A stretch of DNA of 64,000 nt from Plasmodium malariae (taxonomy: Eukaryota > Apicomplexa > Aconoidasida > Haemosporida > Plasmodiidae): contig NC_041785.1 of assembly GCF_900090045.1 (NCBI RefSeq), forward strand, positions 620,001 to 684,000. The letters run 5' to 3'. The position numbers and the translations under genes were made by a program. The notes under the pieces are model-generated. The model ran no database searches. It saw nothing but the letters and a program-made list of their open reading frames with translations, and was not told where the DNA came from. How positions within the stretch are numbered: the stretch's first letter is position 1; the number at the start of each line of letters is the position of its first letter. This document shows, in pieces, positions 21,897 to 33,113 of the stretch.

Positions 21897-24800
21897 ATGA
21901 TAGCAAAAACATCTTTTAATAACACATCTTCGTCTGATGAGGAAAAAAAAACAGAGAACAAAATAATAGAATCAAGTAATAAAAACATAACATTTAAAAG
22001 AAGAAAGATTAACAGAATTAATAAGAATAATGCAACTAATAACAGTCAAAAAAATGTTTTTAAAAATGTTGACATTTTGGAGAAGGGGAATATAATATTT
22101 AAAAAAAACAAATACATGAAATCGGATAATTGGAAAAAAGGTATTCGAAAGGAAGTAAGGAACTCTAAGGGAGTCTACAAAAATGAGAGGTTTGCAAGTA
22201 GCAAATTGAGAATTTCTAAATTAGACGAGTTTTCAAGTGAAGCGTTAGAAGGCAATGACGATGATAGAAGCAGTTATGAAGAAATTAATTTAACAAAAAA
22301 AAAAGAATCGAGGCATAATAATAGTAACTGTAATAGTGATATTAATAGCAATAACAGTAGCAATGACAACAGTTATTATAGCAGCTCTCAGGAAAAAGGG
22401 AGTAACCAATTTGAAAGTAACTGTATTTCAAGTCGATATGAAACATATAACAAATCGGATAGAAGAAAAAGCTCGTACCAAAAAAAACATGATAACAATA
22501 AAAAAGGAAAAGAATATTACAGCAATAATAATGACAGGATTTTAGACGAAATATGGTATACGAAAGAAGATGAATTTATTGATTCATTCTACAATATAGA
22601 TAAAGATATTACCTATGAGAAAGAAAAAAAAATGATAAATAATTTCAAAACAAGATTGAATAGTGAAGGGAAAAAAGTAAATCAAAAAAATTTAGATAAT
22701 AATTTATGGGAATTAAACAAATTAAAACAAGGTGGTGTTAACTCAACATATAATAAATTACAATTGGATAGAATTAATGAAGCCAACAACACTAACGAAG
22801 TGAAGAAATTTGTTTTAACAAGACATGTAACTCCATCTTTTATTGATAAGTTAAAAAGTTCAAATGAAGAATGGGCAGCAGAAGTGGGAGAAGGAACAGC
22901 GACAGCAGCAGTGATAAAAGAAGTGGAAACTGGGGGGAATGTTTCGAAAAATGTAGTTAACGAATGCAACAACGGTTCATATGACAGAAAATCCAACTCA
23001 ACATCTTACTCCATTGTGGTTAAGGATGAAACATGCGATTTTGTAAAAGCAGCAAAAAAGGGAAGTGAATTTTTAAAATATTTTAAAAATGAAAATGAGA
23101 AATCTAAAGCGAGGGATAGATATTGGGAAATTGAGAGAAGCAAATTAGGAGAACTATTAAAATTGTATAAAAATAATTTAAACGACTCAACCAAAGATGG
23201 AAGTAATACAAACCTAGATATAGAAGAAGAGGAGAACTCAGAAGTTTTTGATTATAAAAAAGACAAGATGTATGGTACAATATTTAATATGGAAAGTAAA
23301 AAAAAGAAGAGTACATTACAAGATAAGGAAGATTTATTAAGATTAAAAGAATCATTACCTATTTATAAATCTAAAAAAGAATTACTAGATGCAGTATATA
23401 ATAATAATATTATAATAATTGTAGGTGAAACTGGTTCAGGAAAAACAACACAGATTGTTCAATATTTGTATGAAGAAGGATATCATAAAAATGGGATAAT
23501 ATGCTGTACTCAACCAAGAAGAGTTGCAGCAGTCTCAGTTGCTTATCGTGTATCATACGAAATGAATGTCGAGATAGGATCATTAGTTGGTTATACTATT
23601 AGATTTGAGGATAATACTACGAAAGATACAAAAATTCGTTATGTTACTGATGGTATTTTATTAAGAGAAACATTAACTGATAAAGAATTAGATAAATATA
23701 GTGTTATAATAATGGACGAAGCTCATGAAAGATCTATTAATACAGATGTTTTATTAGGTATATTAAAAAACATCTGCCTAAAAAGAAATGATTTAAAATT
23801 ATTAGTAACATCTGCTACTATTGATTCTAAAAAATTCTCTCAATTTTTTGGAAATGCACCTATATATAATATTCATGGAAGAACATTTAAAGTACATTTA
23901 GAATACTTGAGAACGCCATGTAACGATTATATAGAATGCGCTGTACAAAAGGCAATTGAAATTCATATTTCAGATAATAACTATGATAACAATTTTGGGG
24001 ACATATTAATTTTTATGACCGGGCAAGAAGATATTAATGCTACATGCTACCTACTCAGTGAGAGGTTTTATGAAGTATATGAATCGTATAAGGAAGCCAA
24101 AAGCAATAAGAAAGTTACTATTAACAAGATTAGAAATATAATTAATCGTAAGAAAAGTTCCTCTGAGATGGCGCAAAAAGGGGGGGACCATAAGGTCGTC
24201 GTCGAATATAGCGGTGAACATGATAATGAAGATAGAAATGCAGATAGAGGTGAGGATAGAAGTGCTAATAGTGGAAAAGATAGCGTTGAAGAAAGAGGAA
24301 ACGATTACTACAATAAGGGTATAAATGATGGAATGCATCACATATACCCATTCTACGTGTTTCCTATATATTCGCAGTTATCTAGTGAACAGCAAAGCAA
24401 AATATTTCAGAAGTACGATCTGAGAAAAATAATCGTTTCAACAAACATAGCAGAGACTTCTCTAACCTTAGATGGAATCAAATACGTGATTGATACAGGG
24501 TACTGTAAATTAAAAGTATATAACCAAAAAATAGGAATGGACGTGTTGCAAGTAACTCCTATATCTCAAGCAAATGCAAATCAAAGGTCAGGAAGAGCGG
24601 GAAGAACTGGTGCGGGTATATGTTATCGCCTTTATACTGAAAATACATTCCTATGTGATTTATATCCTAATAATATACCAGAAATACAAAGAAGTAATTT
24701 GTCTAATGTAGTATTATTATTAAAATCCTTAAATGTGCAGAATATATTTGAGTTCGATTTTATTGACACTCCCAGTAAAGAAAGTATAATAAATTCTTTA

Positions 24801-25496
24801 CACGAATTATGGGTGTTAGGTGCTATAAATAATGAAGGTAATTTAACCGACATAGGGAAAAAAATGATACTTTTTCCACTAGACCCACCCTTATCAAAAA
24901 TTGTAATTTACAGCGAAAAATTTGCGTGTACAAAAGAAACTCTAATTATTGTTAGTATGCTTTCTTCTCCTGCAATCTTTTTAGAAGCAAAAGAAAGTAA
25001 TGAAGCTATTGAATCCAAAAAAGAAAAATTTACCGTACCAGAAAGTGATCATTTAACCCTCTTAAATATTTACCTACAATGGCGTGCTCATAATTATTCA
25101 TATAGTTGGTGTACTAACAACTTTATACAATATAAATCCCTAAATAAGGCAAAAGAAGTGTATTCACAACTAAGTGATATAATTAAAACAGTAAATATAA
25201 AAAATGTTTCATGTAATAATAAATGGGAATGTGTAAGAAAAACTATTTGCTCAGGATATTTTCATAATGCAGCCAAATTAAAATCCTTTTCTGAATATAT
25301 TAATTTAAGAACTAATGTATCTTGTCATGTCCATCCAAACTGTTCATTATATAATATTGGCTACACACCTGATTATGTCATTTATCAAGAAATTGTTTTT
25401 ACAACAAAAGAATTTATGAGAAATGTTACTACAGTAGAACCCGAATGGCTGTGTGAATTGGGTCCACTTTTTTTTTATATGAAAAATTTATATTAA
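21897..25496 (+). CDS. PRP16: Pre-mRNA-splicing factor PRP16 (DEAH-box ATPase, DHX38)
   Basis: 1199 residues, single exon, ATG at 21897. DEAH helicase motifs are in order: GETGSGKTTQ (I, ~510), TQPRRVAA (Ia), DEAHER (II, ~607), SAT (III, ~639), STNIAETSLT (V) and QRSGRAGR (VI, ~895), followed by the winged-helix/HA2 and OB-type C-terminal regions. Assignment to PRP16 rather than PRP2/PRP22/PRP43 rests on GYCKLKVYNQKIGMD, PISQANANQRSGRAGRTG, IVSMLSSPAIF, VPESDHLTLLN and IGYTPDYVIYQE, plus the N-terminal KKGSEFLK...YWEIERSKLGEL block seen in DHX38. PRP16 drives remodelling of the spliceosome between the two catalytic steps. Oddity: an ~95-residue charged insert (~725-820) lies between GQEDINAT and the FPIYSQL motif. 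The first ~280 residues are low-complexity. Confidence 0.95.
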   Translation: MIAKTSFNNTSSSDEEKKTENKIIESSNKNITFKRRKINRINKNNATNNSQKNVFKNVDILEKGNIIFKKNKYMKSDNWKKGIRKEVRNSKGVYKNERFASSKLRISKLDEFSSEALEGNDDDRSSYEEINLTKKKESRHNNSNCNSDINSNNSSNDNSYYSSSQEKGSNQFESNCISSRYETYNKSDRRKSSYQKKHDNNKKGKEYYSNNNDRILDEIWYTKEDEFIDSFYNIDKDITYEKEKKMINNFKTRLNSEGKKVNQKNLDNNLWELNKLKQGGVNSTYNKLQLDRINEANNTNEVKKFVLTRHVTPSFIDKLKSSNEEWAAEVGEGTATAAVIKEVETGGNVSKNVVNECNNGSYDRKSNSTSYSIVVKDETCDFVKAAKKGSEFLKYFKNENEKSKARDRYWEIERSKLGELLKLYKNNLNDSTKDGSNTNLDIEEEENSEVFDYKKDKMYGTIFNMESKKKKSTLQDKEDLLRLKESLPIYKSKKELLDAVYNNNIIIIVGETGSGKTTQIVQYLYEEGYHKNGIICCTQPRRVAAVSVAYRVSYEMNVEIGSLVGYTIRFEDNTTKDTKIRYVTDGILLRETLTDKELDKYSVIIMDEAHERSINTDVLLGILKNICLKRNDLKLLVTSATIDSKKFSQFFGNAPIYNIHGRTFKVHLEYLRTPCNDYIECAVQKAIEIHISDNNYDNNFGDILIFMTGQEDINATCYLLSERFYEVYESYKEAKSNKKVTINKIRNIINRKKSSSEMAQKGGDHKVVVEYSGEHDNEDRNADRGEDRSANSGKDSVEERGNDYYNKGINDGMHHIYPFYVFPIYSQLSSEQQSKIFQKYDLRKIIVSTNIAETSLTLDGIKYVIDTGYCKLKVYNQKIGMDVLQVTPISQANANQRSGRAGRTGAGICYRLYTENTFLCDLYPNNIPEIQRSNLSNVVLLLKSLNVQNIFEFDFIDTPSKESIINSLHELWVLGAINNEGNLTDIGKKMILFPLDPPLSKIVIYSEKFACTKETLIIVSMLSSPAIFLEAKESNEAIESKKEKFTVPESDHLTLLNIYLQWRAHNYSYSWCTNNFIQYKSLNKAKEVYSQLSDIIKTVNIKNVSCNNKWECVRKTICSGYFHNAAKLKSFSEYINLRTNVSCHVHPNCSLYNIGYTPDYVIYQEIVFTTKEFMRNVTTVEPEWLCELGPLFFYMKNLY

Positions 25497-27359
25497 TGAA
25501 GACATATGAAGAATTTAACATCATCCTCCTGGTTAAACTTTTGTTCGAATATTTTTATATAACTTAGTCATACATACCACAGTTAGTCGTACCACACGCA
25601 AATGAGTTATACCTTTTATAATCCATTTTGAATTTAACTCTTTATTTTTTATTTTTGAAGGCAAATAAAGTTTTCTATGAACTCTCAGTGTTACCTCTGT
25701 GTTTGTAAAGGTACACCCTATATACTTTAAATTGTTTTTAACTTTGTTAATATGATATTAGTATTGGTATTATTGTTATTATCGTTACTATTACTATTGT
25801 TGTTATTTATTTTTTTTTTTTTTTATTTATTGATTTTTCTCTTGTTTCATCCTTTTATACATTTTTTCAGTATATTTATTTTCAAAAATTCCGTTCAACT
25901 TTTTTAAAAAGGTCATATGGTTTAATTTTTTTTTTTTCATTTTATAGAAAAAACAAAAAAAATAGCAATATGTGTAATTTGTTAATTATACCTTTACGCA
26001 TACGTATAAATGGGTATCAAAATATAACAAACACCATATGCTCTAAAATAAAGGATACCAAAAACTGCTCTTATGTATATTTGTGCCTATAAAACGTAAG
26101 GCAAAATTCAAAATAAAAAAACTTTGCAACGTTTTCATATTCATCTTACTTTTTGAAAAAAAAAAAAGAAAAATGGATTTCATTTTAGGGCTTTGCAGGG
26201 AGGGATTTTACCTCTATAGGGTAAAGAAGACCAATTATTTCAAATTACTTCGTGTAAACAATGTATATGTATATATATATTTTTTTATAACATGTATACG
26301 TACTACGTCGTTTTATGCTCTAATAAACAAAATTTTCTACGATAAACATGAATAACAACGAAATACATAGACTTAATTTTGCTCTGGTTCATTATGTGTT
26401 TATATGTATTTTTGTATATCTCCATTTTTAGGCTAATTTTTTAAGTACTTTTAAACTAAATATAATTTCCTCTATTAATTATACACATCCAATTAAAAAG
26501 AAACAGTAGTTTTTTCTTCCTTTTTAAAAAGTATTCCGATTAGTTTTTATTAAAAGAAAAAAAGTTAACAATTTATAGTAAAAAAAAAAAAAAAAAATTA
26601 TTCAAAATTACCTGTAAATGTATTAAAAAAAAAAAAAAAAATATTACATTTAACGAAGAAAAACTTGAATTAAAAAAAAAAAAATTAACGCAAGAAGAGT
26701 ATTAAACACTCTCTTTTCCTTTTTATATAATATGTATTTATATTTAACATTTAATGCGTTCATCTTTCTTTGTGTTTGTTTTCTGAATAGCATTTACATT
26801 TACGTTACTTATTCCCATGCAATACATTTATATAATATAATGTGTTGTGACTTTTTATGTGTGAAGAAAATATTTTTAAGTGAACTGAAAAAATCACTAT
26901 TTAGAAATTACGTATTACATATTTACACGAAAATATGAACGTATAAATGTAAATATAAGTAGTACTTGAGAATATATGAAAATTTTGCAAAAGGATGAAG
27001 TATTAATGGTGCATATATATATATATATACACGTATACAAAATACTTCTTAAAGGATTAAACTTCATTATATTCTTATATATGAATAAAGGATAGTACAA
27101 AATGATTGAAGAAATTCATATATTAAATTAAAAAGAAACGATATTTCACGTGAACATGAACTTTCTTATATTTTATGCAGATTATTCTGGTATTGAATTT
27201 TTCGTGTTTTGTTGTTTTTTCTCATTTTTCATTTAACATTTTCAACTTTTCACTTTTCATTTTTTTTCCTTTATCACTTTTGTTCGTTACACCGTTCATA
27301 CTAAAATTGCACAAATGACTGAATTTTTTTATATTATATTCAAAAAAAATATTTAGTCA
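25497..27359. other. Intergenic region between PRP16 and nucleoporin genes
   Basis: Downstream of PRP16 and upstream of the nucleoporin gene, same orientation. Long A/T homopolymers (25808-25825, 26578-26597, 26622-26640) and (AT)n at 27015. A GC-richer stretch at 26173-26220 reads MDFILGLCREGFYLYR and is followed by a GTAAAG donor-like site. I could not connect it to any further exon, so no gene is called. Confidence 0.6.
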
Positions 27360-30300
27360 ATGGATACGGATGTAGATGATAATTCATTAAAATTTTTTAG
27401 TATAAACAACAAATATGAAGATCACATAAAAAATAAAAATTCCAAAGAAAAGAGAAATGATGCTTCCAGTAAAAAGAGAAATAATTACGCGAACAAGGGT
27501 AACATAAATGACGGGAATGAAGTAATTGATAATTCGTGTGAGAGCTTCGTAACCATATCAGACGAAAGTTCGTGCGCAAGCTCCATCTATCAAAATCATT
27601 TTTATGATGATGATGATGATAATGCAAATGATGATAATAATAATTATAATAATGATGACGATCAAAATGTTGATCGCAATCATGACCATAATTACAGTTC
27701 TATAAATGGACGCAGTAAAATAAATTACGGTTTTCATTATAGAAATTCAAACAGCTTTTCTGATTATTCCTTATCAGATGACGAATACGCAAATTATATA
27801 GATAAAAAAGAAAAATTTGTAAATAAAATTTTGAATCAAAATAACTACATATATTATGAGGACGAGGATGGAGATGGAGACGAAGATGGAGATGAAGATG
27901 AAGACGAAGACTACTTGTATCAAATCAAAGCTACTGATGAAATACAGAATGTACCAAAAACTGCAGGAGGGAAAAATAAATGGAGAAATTTGTTTACCTT
28001 TAATAAAAACACTAATGCAGCATCTTCAAAAGGAAAGAATAAAACTTCAGAACAAAGAGCACAACGAGAACAGTTCCTAAATGACAAAAAAGAGTATAAC
28101 AATATGTCTAGTCTAAACCGTAAAAGTACTAGTGCCCCAAAATCTTCTGATAAGGATAATGGTAATAAGGATAATGGTAATAATGATGATGATAATAATG
28201 ATTATGATAATAATGATGACGAAGATGATCTATACTCTGTTATAAGTGGGATGGAAGGTGATAACGGACCATTTGTTGCTGGTGATAAAAATGACAGCGG
28301 TGATATTATGAACAACTTAAACAATAATGCTATTAATTTAGATATTGACAATAATTCTAATAAAGATAGCAATGTTAATAGTGCTAGTAATGTTAATAAC
28401 GCTAATGCTGATAATACTGATAATACTGATAATAATGATAATAATGATAATAATGATAATAATGATAATAATGATAATTATGATAATAATGATAATTATG
28501 ATAATAATGATAATTATGATAATAATGATAATAATAAAAATAATGCTAATACTGATAATAATGACAATAATGACAATAATGATAATACTGTTAATAATAA
28601 TAATACTGATAATCATGATAATAGTGCTAATAATGATGATAGTTACAACAATGACAAAGGTATAAGTTCTAATCCTGATAATAATATCAAAAATAAAGAA
28701 CAAAAGGAAAAAGTTGGTGGTGATACTATTTCCAAATCTGGAAATTTAGATAAAAGGATTAAATTTCTTGATGAAAAAAATTACATAGAAAGTACCAAAC
28801 ATGTGAGGCAATTCAGACAGACAGAACAACAAAAAAAAAAAAATGCAAATAATTTGGTATCTAATGCAGATGAAAAAAAAAAACAGAAAAAAAAGAAGGA
28901 TAAGCAGCACAGTTACACAACAAACAATTATGAATTTAAAAAACTTGTGACATCTACCATTAATCTTTGCCATCCCAAAATAAAAAGTGCTAATAACACC
29001 GAAGATATTTTAAGTAACATGGAAAAAATAGCGCGAATTGTTATAACTGACGATAAAAATGAAAGTTTGACTAAAGAGAAAGGAGATAATACCAGTGGCT
29101 TATACGATGAGGTAGACAATATTTTAGATGATAGAAATAAATTTTATATGGAAAAAAGAGATAAGTATATTTTGAGTAAAGGTAATGATACTAGTACTAT
29201 AATGAATAATATAATAGTGGAAAGTATGAAAAAAAAAAATAAGGAGATTTTATGTAATGAAAAATTGAGAAATGGGAATAATAACAATTATGACTTAGCA
29301 TATTCTGAGCAAGAAAAAATAAATGAACACCTCCAACATTTTGTATACTATTTAAATAATGATATGATTAAATTAAATGATAATATTTTAAAATTACACA
29401 GTGGTGGATCAGATTATGCTCAAAGAAAAGTTTGTACGACAAATATTATAAACCTTGTACCACAGTTACATAATATATATGAAAATGAAAACTTATGCTA
29501 TATTAAGGATTCTCCATATTTTAGTGAAATATATAAAATTGTACCAGAATGGAAAAACTCTTTTGAATTGTTAAATAAGAAAGCACACGATGATACAGAA
29601 GATATGAAGAAAATTTTAAAAAGGATAGAAATTATCAAAAATGATTTAGATGAATTAAATAAAGATTTAACTGAAGATAGAAAAGAATTTGAGAATATAA
29701 AATTTGAAACAGTTCAACATGAATCTATGATTGCAGCATACGAAAAGAAAAGCAAAATGCATATCAAAGGGATATTAAAAATGGATAATATGTCTATCAA
29801 GTTGAAAAAAATTCATAACATTGGTACTAACAATTTAAATAATTTTTCCGTATCTGAAAATGTGAATAGGCTATTAAAATGCATAGACAATACATTAACA
29901 GATCCTTCACAAATTTTCGCGGAAGATAAAGGTATGGATATATTACGATTTCAACAGGCAGACAGTGCATTTAATTATTTAACAAATACAGATGATGAAT
30001 CATGTTTTATTATGAACTTATTAAAAGAAGAGTTAAAAGACATGATTTTAGAAAAAAAAGAACAGTTACAAAATATAATTAAAAAGACAACATTGTACAA
30101 TACTTTTAACAAAAATACATATAAAGATCATATAATGAATGTTTTGAATAAACAGAGTATCCTTATTAATCAGATCAAATGTAATATACAGTCTAATGTA
30201 CTTTTATTATTTGAAATGTACGAAAAATTTATACAAAAAAATATGAAAACAATAAAAATTTCAGATACTCATGTGAAGGATTATATTAATGAAAATATTA

Positions 30301-33113
30301 AAAAATCATATATGATTAAATCATATAATGCCACCAAAAAAAATGCGTCCAAATATTTTAGTTGTGTTAATTTTACCAGAAATAAACCAATAATTCATCC
30401 TTTTTTTATTCATTATTGTTTAGGGGAAAAATTTGTACATCATTTTATTACATTTGTTTTAGATCCCTTATCTGAAGAAAATCAAAAAAATTTCATGCAA
30501 TATTGTTCTGTACCAGGATTTAACTCTTTTTTATTTACAGAAAAAATTGTTAAATTGTATAGACAGGAAGAGCAATTTACAAAGATTGATACATCCTACG
30601 ACTTTTCATCAGCATATTCTAGAATTATCTTACCAGATGTTTTGGATCCATCTGATTCAACCAATATATCCGTTATGAATCAAAATTTTGAAATAATGAA
30701 TGAAGAAAATCAGTATCTAATTGCTTTAAAAAATTCATCAGATTGTTGTTTTAAGTCTATTTTAGAAAATAATGAATATGATAATAATTACTCTTGCATA
30801 CAATCAAGTAATGATTTTAACTTGATACAGTATATACCTGATTCAATAACACATATGTCAAATTGTTCAGCATATAAAAATTATGGGAACATTAACAATA
30901 ATTCATATGCTATGTTAGGAATGACAAATTACAGCAATATGAACCAACTGAATAACACACCATCATTCACTAATAATATGTTAACAATGAATAGAAATCC
31001 TCTGTTCAGTAATAATAATTCTGGTAGTATATTTAATCAGAATAGCAGTAATATATTTGCAAATAACATAACGGGAGGTAGCATGTTTGGAGCTGTTAAT
31101 ACAAACAGTGCTATAAATACGATGAATAATAATAACAACTCTCTAAGTAAATGTTTTAACTTTTTTGGAAATACTGTTGGTAGTTCATCTAGTATGTTCA
31201 GCAGTAATTTAGGTTCCAACAATCCTAACAGTATATTTGGAAATAACGTACAAAATAATTTAATTGGTTGTAGTGGTAGCGCATTGAACAATCTTTTTAG
31301 CGGTAGTAATAAAAACAACAGTGCAGGTAGCGCGTTGAACCAAAATAATGTTAACATATTTGGTAATAATACAACGGGAGGTAGCATGTTTGGAGCTGTT
31401 AATACAAACAGTGCTACTACTACCATGAATAATAATAATAATAAGAATGCCTTAGGTAGCTCTTCTAATTTTTTTGGAAACACTGTTGGTAGTTCATCTA
31501 GTATGTTCAACAGTAATGTAGGTTCCAACAATCCTAACAGTATATTTGGAAATAATGTACAAAATAATTTAATTGGTAGTAGTTCGAGGGGAATGAATAG
31601 CCTATTTAGCGGTAATAATAATATGAATAGAAATAACTTATTTAATAGCAATAACAACAGTAATAACAATAACAGCAATATGTTAAGCATGTCAAATAAT
31701 TTGCTAACAACTAATGCACAAATGGATAATGTTGGATTTGCTAATAATAATAATAATCGGAACATTTTAAATACTTCCATCAATAGCAGCACTAGTTCAC
31801 TTTTTAATAAAAATTCGTTAAATACATCTTCTAATAATATTTTTAATAATAGTAATACTTCTGGCAGCATAAATAACAGCCCCAATAGCACGTTTTCCGC
31901 TTACAACAATTCAACAAACACGAATTCCAGTATTTTTTCAAATAATAATAATAATAATGCCTACGGATCAAATTTTACCAACAGTAATACTTTTACAGGA
32001 TTTAAGGATAACATGTTTTCAACAGCATCTGGAAGAAACGAAGGAACGAATTATAGCTTATTTTCACAAAATAACGATAGTATGAATAATAGAGCACAAA
32101 ATAACATGTTTTGTACTGGTGGCAATACTAATAATAATTCGATGGATTCGATGAATCCGAATAACACTAATGCTGCTTATGGGAATAAATACAACTACGG
32201 AATGTCAAGTAATAATAGTACCACAAACAGCAGTTTGATTAACAGAGGTATTGGATACAACAACCAATCATCTGTTTTTAACGGGAACAGTAGTTATAAT
32301 AACTTATTAAGTAATACCAATGATAACAGGATTATTAAAAATAGTAATAACATTAGTAATAACATTAGTAATAGCATTAGTAATAGCAATAATGCCTTTT
32401 CTTCAAATAACAAATATCCTAACCTCTTTTCAAGCAGTGGTGCATTAGGAAGTAGTGCAAATAATACATCGAAAGACAGTCTATTTGGTATGAGTTCAAA
32501 CAATTTATCAAGTAATAATAAGAGTGGTTTATTTAATAATTCAAGTAGCATGTCAGGGAATAGTTTATTTAATAATAATTTATCCTACAGTAATAATAGT
32601 TTATATAATTCGAAGAACAATTTATTAAGCTTAAACAATAATAACCAGTTCAGATCAAATGCAAGTGGTATGTTAGGCAATAACACCAATCATGTTAGCG
32701 GAGGTAATAGTAACATGTTATTATCAAACAGTAACATTTTAAATAATAACAACAAATCATCATTTATGTTTTCAAATGATAATAAAGATACACGTAATGC
32801 TTATGATAGTAATAAGTTCTTTCAAGATACAACCAGTAGTTTTAATTCAACTTCAAAAAATGGCATGACATCAAACCTTTCGAATAACTTGTTTCAGAAA
32901 AATACCTTTTCATCAGTGAACCAAAATAAAGGGCCTATGTCAAATTTTAATTCATCTTCTCAGAATAATTTTTATTTATTAAATAATAATAATAATAATA
33001 ATAATAACAGTAATAATGTTAACAATAACAATAACAACTTTCAGCAAGGAAATTCATCCAATTTTCCTTCTATTTTTAAATCATCAAATAATAACACAAT
33101 ATTTTCAAGATAA
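27360..33113 (+). CDS. FG-repeat nucleoporin, 1917 residues
   Basis: Single exon from ATG 27360. Three parts are visible. (1) Residues ~1-560 are acidic/Asn-rich, including a (DNN)n array. (2) Residues ~640-1140 are ordered and helical with a coiled-coil stretch near 745-800 (KNDLDELNKDLTEDRKEFEN) and a Leu/Lys-rich region after it. (3) Residues ~1210-1917 are Asn/Ser-rich with many FG-type dipeptides in SIFGNN, SMFGAV, NFFGNT and SLFGMSS and abundant LF dipeptides. FG domains line the nuclear pore and bind transport receptors, so a central-channel nucleoporin is the natural reading. I cannot say which named Plasmodium NUP it is. The FG part is Asn-rich rather than Gly-rich, typical for this genus. 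Confidence 0.85.
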   Translation: MDTDVDDNSLKFFSINNKYEDHIKNKNSKEKRNDASSKKRNNYANKGNINDGNEVIDNSCESFVTISDESSCASSIYQNHFYDDDDDNANDDNNNYNNDDDQNVDRNHDHNYSSINGRSKINYGFHYRNSNSFSDYSLSDDEYANYIDKKEKFVNKILNQNNYIYYEDEDGDGDEDGDEDEDEDYLYQIKATDEIQNVPKTAGGKNKWRNLFTFNKNTNAASSKGKNKTSEQRAQREQFLNDKKEYNNMSSLNRKSTSAPKSSDKDNGNKDNGNNDDDNNDYDNNDDEDDLYSVISGMEGDNGPFVAGDKNDSGDIMNNLNNNAINLDIDNNSNKDSNVNSASNVNNANADNTDNTDNNDNNDNNDNNDNNDNYDNNDNYDNNDNYDNNDNNKNNANTDNNDNNDNNDNTVNNNNTDNHDNSANNDDSYNNDKGISSNPDNNIKNKEQKEKVGGDTISKSGNLDKRIKFLDEKNYIESTKHVRQFRQTEQQKKKNANNLVSNADEKKKQKKKKDKQHSYTTNNYEFKKLVTSTINLCHPKIKSANNTEDILSNMEKIARIVITDDKNESLTKEKGDNTSGLYDEVDNILDDRNKFYMEKRDKYILSKGNDTSTIMNNIIVESMKKKNKEILCNEKLRNGNNNNYDLAYSEQEKINEHLQHFVYYLNNDMIKLNDNILKLHSGGSDYAQRKVCTTNIINLVPQLHNIYENENLCYIKDSPYFSEIYKIVPEWKNSFELLNKKAHDDTEDMKKILKRIEIIKNDLDELNKDLTEDRKEFENIKFETVQHESMIAAYEKKSKMHIKGILKMDNMSIKLKKIHNIGTNNLNNFSVSENVNRLLKCIDNTLTDPSQIFAEDKGMDILRFQQADSAFNYLTNTDDESCFIMNLLKEELKDMILEKKEQLQNIIKKTTLYNTFNKNTYKDHIMNVLNKQSILINQIKCNIQSNVLLLFEMYEKFIQKNMKTIKISDTHVKDYINENIKKSYMIKSYNATKKNASKYFSCVNFTRNKPIIHPFFIHYCLGEKFVHHFITFVLDPLSEENQKNFMQYCSVPGFNSFLFTEKIVKLYRQEEQFTKIDTSYDFSSAYSRIILPDVLDPSDSTNISVMNQNFEIMNEENQYLIALKNSSDCCFKSILENNEYDNNYSCIQSSNDFNLIQYIPDSITHMSNCSAYKNYGNINNNSYAMLGMTNYSNMNQLNNTPSFTNNMLTMNRNPLFSNNNSGSIFNQNSSNIFANNITGGSMFGAVNTNSAINTMNNNNNSLSKCFNFFGNTVGSSSSMFSSNLGSNNPNSIFGNNVQNNLIGCSGSALNNLFSGSNKNNSAGSALNQNNVNIFGNNTTGGSMFGAVNTNSATTTMNNNNNKNALGSSSNFFGNTVGSSSSMFNSNVGSNNPNSIFGNNVQNNLIGSSSRGMNSLFSGNNNMNRNNLFNSNNNSNNNNSNMLSMSNNLLTTNAQMDNVGFANNNNNRNILNTSINSSTSSLFNKNSLNTSSNNIFNNSNTSGSINNSPNSTFSAYNNSTNTNSSIFSNNNNNNAYGSNFTNSNTFTGFKDNMFSTASGRNEGTNYSLFSQNNDSMNNRAQNNMFCTGGNTNNNSMDSMNPNNTNAAYGNKYNYGMSSNNSTTNSSLINRGIGYNNQSSVFNGNSSYNNLLSNTNDNRIIKNSNNISNNISNSISNSNNAFSSNNKYPNLFSSSGALGSSANNTSKDSLFGMSSNNLSSNNKSGLFNNSSSMSGNSLFNNNLSYSNNSLYNSKNNLLSLNNNNQFRSNASGMLGNNTNHVSGGNSNMLLSNSNILNNNNKSSFMFSNDNKDTRNAYDSNKFFQDTTSSFNSTSKNGMTSNLSNNLFQKNTFSSVNQNKGPMSNFNSSSQNNFYLLNNNNNNNNNSNNVNNNNNNFQQGNSSNFPSIFKSSNNNTIFSR
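28409..28640 (+). repeat. GATAATAAT coding microsatellite (Asp-Asn-Asn array)
   Basis: A 9-base unit encoding DNN, with DNY variants at regular spacing (NDNYDNNDNYDNN), in the acidic N-terminal part of the nucleoporin at about residues 350-427. The antisense frame reads as a long isoleucine tract and is not a gene. Confidence 0.85.
31047..31650 (+). repeat. 303-bp tandem duplication inside the FG domain
   Basis: The block carrying TGGSMFGAVNTNSA, NFFGNTVGSSSSMF, GSNNPNSIFGNNVQNNLIG and LFSG occurs twice in a row. The same ACGGGAGG word lies at 31071 and 31374, a 303-base (101-residue) offset. The copies are highly similar with a few substitutions, including Cys-for-Ser in KCFNFFG versus SSNFFG, pointing to a fairly recent in-frame duplication. 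Confidence 0.85.

Noticed and set aside
26083..26355. 90-codon plus-strand frame between PRP16 and the nucleoporin
   Set aside because: No proper ATG at its start. The 26173-26220 part looks slightly coding and precedes a GTAAAG site, but no partner exon in phase could be found.
28338..28703. Overlapping poly-isoleucine frames on both strands
   Set aside because: Shadows of the GATAATAAT coding microsatellite in the nucleoporin.
31037..31891. 284-codon minus-strand open frame rich in leucine
   Set aside because: Antisense shadow of the Asn-rich FG repeats (AAT/AAC codons read as ATT/GTT and TTA-like codons).
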